NCBI GenBank assembly: GCA_900104855.1
Contig: FNSS01000001.1
Span: 372,001-436,000, forward strand
Direction of reading: 5' to 3'
Source of the DNA: Rhizobiales bacterium GAS188
Lineage (GTDB): Bacteria > Pseudomonadota > Alphaproteobacteria > Rhizobiales > Beijerinckiaceae
Length of the DNA stretch: 64,000 bases
Under the pieces are notes generated by a model. That model did no database searches. It was not told the origin of the DNA and saw only the letters and a program-made list of their open reading frames with translations. The position numbers and the translations under genes were made by a program. This document shows positions 48,923-57,008 of this stretch, in pieces (positions within the stretch are counted from its first letter, which is position 1; every line of letters begins with the position of its first letter).

Positions 48923-49033
48923 CTCTGTACGCGGCTCATATCATAACCGGGGGCCTTCTGGCTGGCGAGTCGGGAGTGGGCCGGGCACGGGCCGGCCCGT
49001 CGCATGAGCAGCGCCGGATCGACACCCACGCAG

Positions 49034-50665
49034 CTAAGCCCCACGCTGCTTCGGCATATGGATGAAGCGCCAGGGGCTCGGCATCTCGCCGACCGGCACT
49101 TCGATCAGGGCGGGCTCGTCACGCGCCAGCGCCTGTTCGAGAGCTGGGCGCAGTTCCTCCGGGGAGCGCACCCGAGCGCCGGCCACGCCAAAACTCTCGG
49201 CGAGGCGCAGGAAATCCGGATTGGCGAGATCGCTCGCCAGCACGCGATTGCCATGGGTCTCTTTCTGCATGCGCCGGACATTGCCGAAGGCATTGTCGTT
49301 GAAGACCACGAACACGGCCGGGATGCGATGACGCACGGCCGTCGCCAGCTCCTGGACGTTGAACATGAAGCCGCCATCGCCCGATATCGAGACGACGGGC
49401 GCTGCACCCAGCGCATCCTTGGCGCCGAGCGCCGTCGGCACGCCCCAGCCGAGCGTGCCCTGATAGCCGGCCGACAACAAGGTCCTCGGCCGGCGCACCT
49501 CATAGCCGTAGCGCGCCACATAGCCGACCTGGGTCAGCTCATCGATCAGCACGCCGTCATCCGGCAGCACGTCGCGGATCGCCGCGAGATAAGCGAGCTG
49601 CGGCGGCACGGCGGCTTGCATCGCCGCCTTCAGCTTGTCCTTGAGCGCGGCGCTCGCCTCGGTGCGCGCTGGCGCGGCCGACGGGCGCTTGCCGATGAGG
49701 TCGAGGAGAGCTGCGAGCGCGACCTTCGCATCGCCCAGGATGGCGACATCCGGCTTGCGTATGCGGTCCATTTCCACAGGGTCGATCTCGATCCGGATGA
49801 TTTTGAGCTTATCGTCGATGCCCCATGAGGTGGGCTGCACCTGGAAGCGGGTGCCGACCGCGAGCACGACATCGCACTCCTTCCACATGGCGTGACCGCC
49901 CGGCAGGGTGTGGCTGAGCGCATGGCGGTCATCGAGGATGCCGCGGCCATGCCGGTTCGCCACCACCGGGGCGCCGAGATGCTCGGCGAGACGGCGCAGT
50001 TCCGCCTGCGCTTCGATCGCTCCACCCCCCACGAAGATCACCGGCCGCTCGGCATCCTTCAGAAGTTGCGCGGCCTCTTCCAGCGCCGCGGCATCGAGGG
50101 CCGCCGATGGCTGCGACGGCAGCGGCGCGACGAGATCGAACTTGGCGCGCGCCGCCAGCATGTCGGGGGGCAGCTCGAGGCCGACCGGTTGCGGGCGCCC
50201 CGAGACGAGCTGGCCGAAGGCCTGCGCCACACGCGGCGAGGCCTCGGCCGGGGTGCCGATGCGCTCGGCCCATTTGGTCAGCTGCCGCAGGATCGCCAAT
50301 TGGTCGGGGATCTCGTGCAGCTGGCCATGGCCCTTGCCGATCGAGCCCGACGGGATCTGGCCCGCAAGGCACAGCACCCGTGCTCCGGTCGCATAAGCGG
50401 TGGCGAGCGCCGCCGAGGAGTTGAGGAAGCCCGGCCCCGGCACCACCGAATAAGCAGCGGGGCGGCCGGTCGCCAGCGCGGCGCCGAGCGCCATATAGCC
50501 TGCCCCCTGCTCATGGCGCGTATGCACCGGGCGCAGGGCGCCACCGGCATCGTGGATCGCGTTGAACAAATGGTCGCTCTGGACGCCGGGCAGGCAATAG
50601 AGGGTCTTGACCCCATGCGCCACCAGCGTCGCGACGACCGCGTCGCCCCCCGTCATCTCTCCCAT
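49034..50665 (-). CDS. Thiamine diphosphate-dependent enzyme (acetolactate synthase/2-oxoacid decarboxylase-like)
   Basis: A 543-residue ThDP enzyme with the three usual domains. The N-terminal pyrimidine-binding domain has VHTRHEQGAGYMALGAA, whose Glu activates ThDP. A central domain has PVIFVGGGAIEAQAEL and VVLAVGTRFQVQP. The C-terminal domain has VVSISGDGGFMFNVQELATA and VFNDNAFGNVRRMQ, the GDG-N metal motif. It is the last gene of the aromatic operon. By context it may decarboxylate or ligate a 2-oxo acid made by ring cleavage and aldol cleavage (inference); acetolactate synthase proper is less likely, since no regulatory subunit gene is adjacent. Confidence 0.9.
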   Translation of the reverse strand: MGEMTGGDAVVATLVAHGVKTLYCLPGVQSDHLFNAIHDAGGALRPVHTRHEQGAGYMALGAALATGRPAAYSVVPGPGFLNSSAALATAYATGARVLCLAGQIPSGSIGKGHGQLHEIPDQLAILRQLTKWAERIGTPAEASPRVAQAFGQLVSGRPQPVGLELPPDMLAARAKFDLVAPLPSQPSAALDAAALEEAAQLLKDAERPVIFVGGGAIEAQAELRRLAEHLGAPVVANRHGRGILDDRHALSHTLPGGHAMWKECDVVLAVGTRFQVQPTSWGIDDKLKIIRIEIDPVEMDRIRKPDVAILGDAKVALAALLDLIGKRPSAAPARTEASAALKDKLKAAMQAAVPPQLAYLAAIRDVLPDDGVLIDELTQVGYVARYGYEVRRPRTLLSAGYQGTLGWGVPTALGAKDALGAAPVVSISGDGGFMFNVQELATAVRHRIPAVFVVFNDNAFGNVRRMQKETHGNRVLASDLANPDFLRLAESFGVAGARVRSPEELRPALEQALARDEPALIEVPVGEMPSPWRFIHMPKQRGA

Positions 50666-50677
50666 GATCGTCTCTCT

Positions 50678-51679
50678 TCACTCAGTTGCAGAAATCGGAG
50701 TTGCGGATATTGCGCCGTCGAACAGGCGCAACGCGTCCTTGAGAACCGCGATCCGTTCGGGATCGAGGCCCGCGAACAAGCGCGCCTCATAGCGTCGCGC
50801 GATCGCGTTCAACAGGTGAAGCTTGTGGCGGCCCGTCTCCGTTATGGCGACAGCGGAGCACTCTGTCGAGGCGAGCAGGCCCTCTTTCGTCATGCGCAGG
50901 ATCTGTGCATCGATCGTTGGCGCATCGACGAAGATGCGCGCCGCGATCTCGGCTGGCGTCGCCGTGCCGCGCGGGGCGAGGCAGGCGAGAAGCCGCATCT
51001 CGGCGACGCTGACGCCGGTCGCCTTGATCTCGGCATAGAAGGGCTCGGTCACGGCTTCCTTGGCGCGCACCAGCAGCGGCACGATGAAGTCGTAGCGCAG
51101 ATCATCCTCGCCGATCTCGGCCTCGGGCCGCTCGCCGGTGGAGCGGGGGAGCGACGGATGCGCCGAGCGGCGGCTGAACTCGCCATCCATGAAGAGGAGC
51201 TGCTCGGAGCCGTCATGATCGATGGCGATCACCTCGCCGATGAAGATCAGGTGATCTCCCCCCTCATGCTGGGCGAAGGCGCGGCATTCGAGCGTGGCGG
51301 AGGCGCCCCCGATGACGGGCGCGCCGAAAGCGCCTTCGCGCCAGTCGACGCCGGCGAACTTGTCCTGGTCGCTGCGCGCGAAGCGGCTCGCGAGGTCGAG
51401 TTGCGCGGCAGAAAGGATGTTTATCGCGTAGCCTTGCGCTGTCCGGAAGGCGTTGAACGACCTTGCGCTCAGCGCCAGGCTCCAGAGGATGAGAGGCGGG
51501 TCGAGCGAGACCGAGCTGAAGGAGTTCGCGGTCACCCCCACCGGACGACCATCAGGCCCGCGCGCCGTGATGATGGTGACGCCGGTCGCGAACCGGCCGG
51601 CGCATTGCCGGAAGCGGCGCTTGTCGAATCCCCCCAGCGTGATTCCGTCCTCAGTGAAGGCCGGTACCTGTTCCGTCAT
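50678..51679 (-). CDS. Flavin reductase fused to a MarR-type domain
   Basis: A 333-residue fusion. Residues 1-165 are a flavin reductase split barrel (RQCAGRFATGVTIITARGPD, GVTANSFSSVSLDPPLILWS, GYAINILSAAQ, HLIFIGEVIAIDHD). Residues 195-333 look like a MarR winged helix (VSVAEMRLLACLAPRGTATP, IAARIFVDAPTIDAQILRMT, ITETGRHKLHLLNAIARRYE). This matches the architecture of reductase C1 of p-hydroxyphenylacetate hydroxylase from Acinetobacter, where the C-terminal domain binds the aromatic substrate and relieves autoinhibition (known). ATG 51679 overlaps the upstream stop (ATGA). It should supply reduced flavin to the HpaB-type oxygenase of the same operon. Confidence 0.9.
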   Translation of the reverse strand: MTEQVPAFTEDGITLGGFDKRRFRQCAGRFATGVTIITARGPDGRPVGVTANSFSSVSLDPPLILWSLALSARSFNAFRTAQGYAINILSAAQLDLASRFARSDQDKFAGVDWREGAFGAPVIGGASATLECRAFAQHEGGDHLIFIGEVIAIDHDGSEQLLFMDGEFSRRSAHPSLPRSTGERPEAEIGEDDLRYDFIVPLLVRAKEAVTEPFYAEIKATGVSVAEMRLLACLAPRGTATPAEIAARIFVDAPTIDAQILRMTKEGLLASTECSAVAITETGRHKLHLLNAIARRYEARLFAGLDPERIAVLKDALRLFDGAISATPISATE

Positions 51680-52344
51680 GACGGTTTGCGGTGCTGCAGC
51701 TGGTGATAACGGAAGCGCTCGCGCGCCGCCCGCAGGCTCGAACCTTCGCGCACCGCGGCGCGGATCCGGTCTTCGGCGGCGGCGATCTCCTCGGCTGCAT
51801 CGAGGACGCGCATCTCGTGTTCCTTGGGGATGACGAGGACGCCATCCGCATCGCCGCGCAGCAGGTCGCCGGGCGCCACACGGGCCTGGCCGATATTGAC
51901 GGGCACCTGCATGGCGTCGACCTGAACCCGGTCCTTGCCGGTGCGCATCCAATGGCCGCGCGAATAGATCGGATAGCCGAGCTCGAGCGCCAGCGCGACG
52001 TCGCGGCAGATGCCGTCGATCACCGTGCCGGCGACGCCGTTGCGGTGAGCGATCTCGGTCAGGATGTCGCCCCAGACCGTCGTATCCTCGCGCCCACCAT
52101 TATCGAGCACGATCACCGAGCCGGGTGCGACATCGTCGATATAGTCGCCGACCGTGCCGGGCGGCGAGGCGGCCGGCCGGTAAAGCACCGTGAAGGCCCG
52201 CCCGGTGAGGCGAAATCCGGGAGAGCGCGGCGCGACGCGATGGCACTGGCCGAGGATGCCGAGCCGGTCGAGCGCGTCGCTGATGGTCGCGGTGTCGAGC
52301 CGTGAGGCCCGTTCGGCCGCCTCGTCCTTCCCAGTCGACATCAT
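51676..52344 (-). CDS. RraA family protein (LigK/HMG aldolase-like), second
   Basis: A 222-residue RraA-like protein. It shows TATISDALDRLGILG, VIVLDNGGREDTTVWGDILT, then GVAGTVIDGICRDVALALEL and GYPIYSRGHWMRTG. The RD pair after the conserved Gly of WGDI is the metal/pyruvate-binding signature of the LigK/HMG aldolase branch, which RraA regulators proper need not keep. Such enzymes cleave 4-carboxy-4-hydroxy-2-oxoadipate and decarboxylate oxaloacetate. It lies six bases after its paralogue, and its stop overlaps the flavin reductase start. Confidence 0.87.
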   Translation of the reverse strand: MMSTGKDEAAERASRLDTATISDALDRLGILGQCHRVAPRSPGFRLTGRAFTVLYRPAASPPGTVGDYIDDVAPGSVIVLDNGGREDTTVWGDILTEIAHRNGVAGTVIDGICRDVALALELGYPIYSRGHWMRTGKDRVQVDAMQVPVNIGQARVAPGDLLRGDADGVLVIPKEHEMRVLDAAEEIAAAEDRIRAAVREGSSLRAARERFRYHQLQHRKPS

Positions 52345-52350
52345 GTCCTC

Positions 52351-53031
52351 TCAGCGCCGCAACATATGTTCGTAGCTCGCGCCCATGACATCGCCGATGG
52401 CCTCGCCGGCCAAGAGGGCTTTCTGCATGGCGGCCTCGCGTGCCGCGATCTCCTCGGCGGCGTCGAGGATGCGCGAGGCTCCCGCGGCCTTCAGGAAGAC
52501 GCAGGCACTGCCATCGGCGAGCACGAGGTCGCCGGGCTCGACGACGACGTCGCCGATGCTCACCGGCACATCGGTCCCGAACTCGACGATGCGGTTGCGC
52601 GCCGTGCGCGCGGTGGTGCCGCGCGCATAGATCGGAAAACCGAGCTCGCGCGCCTCGTCGACATCGCGGACCGGACCGTCGGCGATCACGCCCGCGACGC
52701 CCTTCAGCTTGGCGCCGAGCGACAAGATGCCGCCCCAGGATCCGGCATCGATCCCCGAGCACTGCTCGACCACGATGATCTCGCCCGCGGCGCAGCGGGC
52801 GATGGCCTCGGCGCCGAGATGGCGCGGCGGGCCCGAGGCCGCCGGCCGCGGCGCGTCCTTGGCGACGAGCCGCAGCGTATGGACGCGGCCATGGATCTTG
52901 CGCGTGCCGGTGAGCGGCGCGAGCCCGGTCACGCAGCCCGGCAGGCCGAGCTTGTCGAGCGCATCCGACAAGGCGCAGGCATCGAGCCGCCCCAGCCGTT
53001 GCAGCTCGTCATGTTGGACAGCTGCGCTCAT
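52351..53031 (-). CDS. RraA family protein (LigK/HMG aldolase-like), first
   Basis: A 226-residue RraA-like protein, paralogous to the next gene. It shows DACALSDALDKLGLPGCVTG, IIVVEQCSGIDAGSWGGILS, GVAGVIADGPVRDVDEAREL and GFPIYARGTTARTA, keeping the RD pair of the aldolase branch. ATG 53031 overlaps the dioxygenase stop (ATGA). Placed directly after an extradiol dioxygenase, it fits the aldolase step of a protocatechuate or gallate 4,5-cleavage type route (inference). Two paralogues may act on different hydroxy-oxo acids or form one mixed oligomer. Confidence 0.87.
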   Translation of the reverse strand: MSAAVQHDELQRLGRLDACALSDALDKLGLPGCVTGLAPLTGTRKIHGRVHTLRLVAKDAPRPAASGPPRHLGAEAIARCAAGEIIVVEQCSGIDAGSWGGILSLGAKLKGVAGVIADGPVRDVDEARELGFPIYARGTTARTARNRIVEFGTDVPVSIGDVVVEPGDLVLADGSACVFLKAAGASRILDAAEEIAAREAAMQKALLAGEAIGDVMGASYEHMLRR

Positions 53032-54035
53032 GCCCAATGCGCGAAGACCATCGCGTTCCCGGTTCCGGCCTCGGAGCGATAACACGGCACGTAGTCGACG
53101 AGCTCCATCCTGCGGCCTTCCGCCTGCATGGCGCTAGCGACAGGGAGCCAGTTCTTGATCTCGGCCGTGTTGCCGAGGAAGCTCGTCTCGGGCTCGGCCC
53201 GGATGGCGGCCTCATCGCCCTTCTGCATGGCGTCGAGCACGCGTCGGTCGAGATCTTCGTCGATCACGAAATGCGAGAAGCCGCCCGAGGCCATGAGCAC
53301 GACGCGGCTGTCGCCCGGCCAGGCGCGGATCGAATCGCGCAAGGCGCGGCCGAGATCGAGACAGCGGCCGATGCGCGGGTTGTTGGGCGCGACGCCGACA
53401 TTCATGATGAGCGGGATCGAGGGCGGCGGCGCATCGCGCATCACCTGCCGGTAGAGGAAGCCGAAGGCATGCGGCATGCCGGCATGGCGGCCGGGCCCAT
53501 CGGGCAGGCGGCTCGACTGGGCGACGTCGAAGCCGCGCCCGGTGAGCTCCTCGACGAGATGCCGGCCGAATTCCGGCGCCCCGGGATAGGTGGCGCCGCC
53601 CGGCGGGCAATGGCCTTCCTCGGCGATGGCGATGCCGGGCCCCATCTTGGCGCGCTCCTCGGGGGTCGCCGGGATGTTCTCGATGGCCTCGCCGAAGAAC
53701 ACCGTCATGGCGGGCGTCACATCGTCGAGGAAGAGTTCCTTTTGATCATTGCCGACGATGACGACGAGATCGGCTTTGGCGGCCTCGAAGCGGCGCGCCA
53801 GCTCCCCGAGCGCCGCCTGGCATTTGCCGTGCCGCTCGCGCTGCATCACCGGCCTGACCTCGGCCGCAAAGCCCGGCGCCCGCTGCGCCAAGAGATCCGG
53901 ATAGGCATAGGTCTTGCCGCGAAAGAAGTGGCGCGGATTCTTCACATCCGCGTCCCGGCGCAAGCCCCACATATCGGGTGGGGTTGACAGCATCGGACCA
54001 TGCGAGGAGCCGAATGCGCCGACGAGTTGAGCCAT
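53028..54035 (-). CDS. Class III extradiol ring-cleavage dioxygenase (LigB family)
   Basis: A 335-residue LigB-type dioxygenase. It shows VGAFGSSHGPMLSTPPDMWG with an early iron-ligand His, ADLVVIVGNDQKELF, then IPLIMNVGVAPNNPRIGRCL, VVLMASGGFSHFVIDEDLDR, and the C-terminal VDYVPCYRSEAGTGNAMVFA. These enzymes open catechol-type rings next to the hydroxyls, using Fe(II). It resembles the beta subunit of protocatechuate 4,5-dioxygenase or gallate dioxygenase in pattern. ATG 54035 has GGAGG nine bases upstream; ATG 54041 overlaps the permease stop and is possible. No separate LigA-type alpha subunit is adjacent, but see the 97-residue protein at 63416. Confidence 0.88.
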   Translation of the reverse strand: MAQLVGAFGSSHGPMLSTPPDMWGLRRDADVKNPRHFFRGKTYAYPDLLAQRAPGFAAEVRPVMQRERHGKCQAALGELARRFEAAKADLVVIVGNDQKELFLDDVTPAMTVFFGEAIENIPATPEERAKMGPGIAIAEEGHCPPGGATYPGAPEFGRHLVEELTGRGFDVAQSSRLPDGPGRHAGMPHAFGFLYRQVMRDAPPPSIPLIMNVGVAPNNPRIGRCLDLGRALRDSIRAWPGDSRVVLMASGGFSHFVIDEDLDRRVLDAMQKGDEAAIRAEPETSFLGNTAEIKNWLPVASAMQAEGRRMELVDYVPCYRSEAGTGNAMVFAHWA

Positions 54036-54037
54036 GA

Positions 54038-54880
54038 TCATCTTCCTCCGATATGTTGCGGACGCCAGCGCTGGAAATGACGTTGCACGCGCTCGGCGAG
54101 ATAGGTCAGCACCATGCCGGCCACGGTCACGCACAGGACGCCGACGAGCAGCTCGTCGGTGGCGTAGATCTGGCCCGCATAGGAAATCATGAAGCCGATG
54201 CCCTCGCTGCCGGCGAACAGCTCGGCGATGATGACGCCGATCAGCCCATGGGCGATCGCCTGGCGCACGCCGGTCAGGATGAAGGGCACGGAGGACGGCA
54301 AGGCGACGGTGGTGAAGATCTGCCGGTCGCTGGCGCAATAGGCGCGCGCCGCCTTCAGCAAGTCGGGATCGATATTGCGGACGCCCGCGATGGTGTTGAC
54401 CAGGATCGGCAGCACGGCCGACAGGAAGACGATGAAGACCTTCGATGAGCTGCCGATGCCGAACCAGATGATGAAGAGCGGGTAGAGCGCGATGCGCGGT
54501 GTCGCATAGAGCGCGGTGATCAGCGGATCGAAGAACAGCAACAGGCGCCGATACCAGCCGAGCATGATGCCGAGCGGCACGCCGACGATCAGCGCCAGCA
54601 CGAAACCGATGATGAAGTTGATGCCCGTATAGGCGAGGTTTTCGGCGAGCTTGCCGCTCCCCGCGAGCTCGACGAATTTGTGGGCGATGGCGCTCGGCCC
54701 ACTGAAGAAGAGCGGCGAGATGAAGCCCATGCGCCAGCAGAATTCCCAGAGCGCCAGCACCAGCAGGATCGCTCCAGCGCCGATGATGGCGCCGTCATGC
54801 CGGCTGTAGAAGCTGGCGCGCCGGCGGCGCAGCAGCGCGCTTGCGTCGATCGCCGTTCGCCCCTCGCTCACAACGCTCAT
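54038..54880 (-). CDS. ABC transporter permease (SsuC/TauC family), aromatic operon
   Basis: A 280-residue permease with about six helices. It shows LFFSGPSAIAHKFVELAGSG, LYATPRIALYPLFIIWFGIG, VLPILVNTIAGVRNIDP and the ATPase-contact loop AARAYCASDRQIFTTVALPS. ATG 54880 has GGGAGG six bases upstream; ATG codons further upstream are less well placed. Cotranscribed with the ATPase before it and the dioxygenase after it. Part of an importer, presumably for the aromatic substrate. Confidence 0.9.
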   Translation of the reverse strand: MSVVSEGRTAIDASALLRRRRASFYSRHDGAIIGAGAILLVLALWEFCWRMGFISPLFFSGPSAIAHKFVELAGSGKLAENLAYTGINFIIGFVLALIVGVPLGIMLGWYRRLLLFFDPLITALYATPRIALYPLFIIWFGIGSSSKVFIVFLSAVLPILVNTIAGVRNIDPDLLKAARAYCASDRQIFTTVALPSSVPFILTGVRQAIAHGLIGVIIAELFAGSEGIGFMISYAGQIYATDELLVGVLCVTVAGMVLTYLAERVQRHFQRWRPQHIGGR

Positions 54881-54910
54881 CGCCATCCTCCCTTCCGACG
54901 CGTCCACATG

Positions 54911-55786
54911 TCAGCGGCAGACGCCTTCTTCGCCCGGACGGATGACGTTGATGCGCCCCGCTTCCTCCTCGATCAGCGACCAAATCTCGTCGGCGAGCTC
55001 GAGGAATTCCGGCGTGCGCTTCAGGGACAGGGCGCGCGGCCGGGCGAAAGGCACGCGGAAGACGCGCTTGATGCGGCCCGGCCTCGTGCCCATCACCACC
55101 ACGCGGTCGGCAAGGAACAGCGCCTCGTCGATCTGGTGGGTGATGAAGACCACGAGCTTATTGGCGCTCGACCAGATCTTGAGAAGCTCGGACTGCATGA
55201 ATTCGCGCGTCTGGGCGTCGAGCGCCGCGAAGGGCTCGTCCATCAACAAGACCTTCGGGTCGGTGGCGAGAGCGCGCGCCAGATTGACGCGCTGCTGCAT
55301 GCCGCCCGACAATTCGGAGGGGTAGCGCTTCTCGAATCCGGCGAGGCCGACGAGCTTGATGAATTCATCGGCGCGCCGGCGCATCGTCGCCCTGTCGAAG
55401 CGCCGCTGCATCTCCATGCCGTAGCGCACATTGCCCATCACGGTGCGCCAGGGCAGCAGGCTTGCCTGCTGGAAGACGGTGGCGCGGCTGACGCCCGGCC
55501 CGTTGATGCGCACGCCGTTGATGCGCACCTCGCCCTCCTCATAGGGCAGGAGGCCGGCGAGCACGTTCAAGAGCGTGGTCTTGCCGCAACCGCTCGGCCC
55601 GACCACGCACACGAACTCGCCTTCCGCGACCGTCATCGAGACATCGGCGAAGGCCAGGAATTCGCGGCTCTCGCGCTCGAGCCAATAGCGATAGGTCAGA
55701 TGCTCGATGGCGAGGCTCGGGCGGACCTGTGCCGCCCCATCGCTCGCCGCGAGATGCAGCGCGGGCTGGAGCGCTCCTTGGCTCAC
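54911..55786 (-). CDS. ABC transporter ATP-binding protein (SsuB/TauB family), aromatic operon
   Basis: A 291-residue ATPase. Walker A is GPSGCGKTTLL, the Q-loop is VFQQASLLPWR, the signature is LSGGMQQRVNLARAL, Walker B is VLLMDEPFAALD and the H-loop is ITHQIDEA. GTG 55786 starts in the last of three 20-base repeats that each carry a ribosome site and start codon (see repeat at 55781-55840). The first copy's GTG overlaps the binding-protein stop, so the ancestral junction was probably GTGA with direct coupling. Confidence 0.9.
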   Translation of the reverse strand: MSQGALQPALHLAASDGAAQVRPSLAIEHLTYRYWLERESREFLAFADVSMTVAEGEFVCVVGPSGCGKTTLLNVLAGLLPYEEGEVRINGVRINGPGVSRATVFQQASLLPWRTVMGNVRYGMEMQRRFDRATMRRRADEFIKLVGLAGFEKRYPSELSGGMQQRVNLARALATDPKVLLMDEPFAALDAQTREFMQSELLKIWSSANKLVVFITHQIDEALFLADRVVVMGTRPGRIKRVFRVPFARPRALSLKRTPEFLELADEIWSLIEEEAGRINVIRPGEEGVCR

Positions 55787-55840
55787 GTGAAGGATCCTTG
55801 GCTCATGTGAAGGATCCTTGGCTCACGCGAAGGACCCTTG
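55781..55840 (-). repeat. Triplicated 20-bp ribosome-site/start/stop junction
   Basis: Three 20-base copies (55781-55800, 55801-55820, 55821-55840). Read on the coding strand, each unit has AAGGA or AAGGG, eight bases, then GTGA or ATGA. This makes two 7-codon ORFs (GTG 55826 to TGA 55803; ATG 55806 to TGA 55783), chained by four-base overlaps to the ATPase GTG 55786. Confidence 0.92.
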
Positions 55841-56911
55841 CAGCTTGCGCTCCTGCTCGGGGAGGACCGAATTGCCGAACAGCTTCTCGAAGAAGCCGTC
55901 GGCGATCAGGCGGCGCACTTCGCTCATGTCGACGACCTTTTGGAAATCGAAGCTCTTGACGGCAGGAATATCGCCGGCGAGGCGGTCGGCGGCCGCGCCG
56001 ACCGCGGCTCGCGTCAACAGCGGCACGCGATCGAGCGTGCTCTTGGCGATGTAGCTGTCATAGATGCGCGCCACATCCTCCGCGGGCTGCGGGTCGTAGA
56101 GACGATAGGTGGAGATGGCGAAGGCCTTGTCCTCATAGAAGCGCTTGATGGCCTGCGCCTGGGCCATGATGATCTTGCCGGGGATGTCCCTATTCGCGGC
56201 GACGAAGCTCTTCTTGAACACATAGGCGGTGCTGATCAGCACGTCGTCATAGTTGCTGAGATTGTCGAGGACCTTCAGCCCCTGTGCCTCGAGCTTGAAA
56301 TAGGCGGGCGCCGTGATCAGCGAAGCATCGACCTGGCCACCGAGCAGCACATTGCCGCGCCCGGCACTGTCCGAGGGCACCGCGACCCATTGCACGTCAC
56401 GCGCCGTGAGCCCGTGCTTGGCGAGGAGATCGATGGTGTAGAAATAAGGCGTGTCGCCGACCCGGCCGACGCCCACCCGCTTGCCTTTCAGGTCTGAGAC
56501 CTTGCCGATCTCCGGGCGCACCACGAGAGCGAAATTGCCCTTGTTGAGCGAGGAACCCATCATCACCAGCGAAGGCTCGCGGGCGACCGCGGCCACCACC
56601 TGCTCGAGACCGTAATTGGTCATCTGCGCCTCGCCGCTGACCAGCATGGCGATGCCGGCCGGATGCACGCCGAACACCAGATTGGCGTCGAGGCCATGGC
56701 CCGCGTAATAGCCGCCTTCCTTGGCGATCCAGAGCGGCCAGGCAGCACCCGAGCGGGTCGGGAACTGGATGGTCAGCGGCGTAAGGCCCTCGCCTCTCGC
56801 CGGCTTGCCCGAAGCGCCGATCAGGATGGCCGAGGCGGCACCTCCCAACAGCTCGCGGCGGCTCCACATGTCCCGGCGGCATTTGGCCGAGTTGTCATGA
56901 CCGGCGGTCAT
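55823..56911 (-). CDS. ABC transporter substrate-binding protein (NMT1/TauA-like), aromatic operon
   Basis: A 362-residue periplasmic binding protein. The N-terminus carries MWSRRELLGGAASAILIGAS, a twin-arginine export signal. The mature part has LTIQFPTRSGAAWPLWIAKE, GLDANLVFGVHPAGIAML, GEAQMTNYGLEQVVAAVARE and DLKGKRVGVGRVGDTPYFY, the NMT1/SsuA-like fold. ATG 56911 has GGAGGAG seven bases upstream. The stop lies in the first copy of the 20-base repeat. Such proteins bind small organic acids or sulfonates; an aromatic acid is inferred from the neighbours. Confidence 0.9.
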   Translation of the reverse strand: MTAGHDNSAKCRRDMWSRRELLGGAASAILIGASGKPARGEGLTPLTIQFPTRSGAAWPLWIAKEGGYYAGHGLDANLVFGVHPAGIAMLVSGEAQMTNYGLEQVVAAVAREPSLVMMGSSLNKGNFALVVRPEIGKVSDLKGKRVGVGRVGDTPYFYTIDLLAKHGLTARDVQWVAVPSDSAGRGNVLLGGQVDASLITAPAYFKLEAQGLKVLDNLSNYDDVLISTAYVFKKSFVAANRDIPGKIIMAQAQAIKRFYEDKAFAISTYRLYDPQPAEDVARIYDSYIAKSTLDRVPLLTRAAVGAAADRLAGDIPAVKSFDFQKVVDMSEVRRLIADGFFEKLFGNSVLPEQERKLQGSFA

Positions 56912-57008
56912 CACGCATCTCCTCCTACGTCTCCCGCTCGCCTCAACGAGTCGGCGGGATGTTGTTCCGCGGCGTCTCCGAGCTCCGCCGCTCGTCGATC
57001 GGTGCCTT

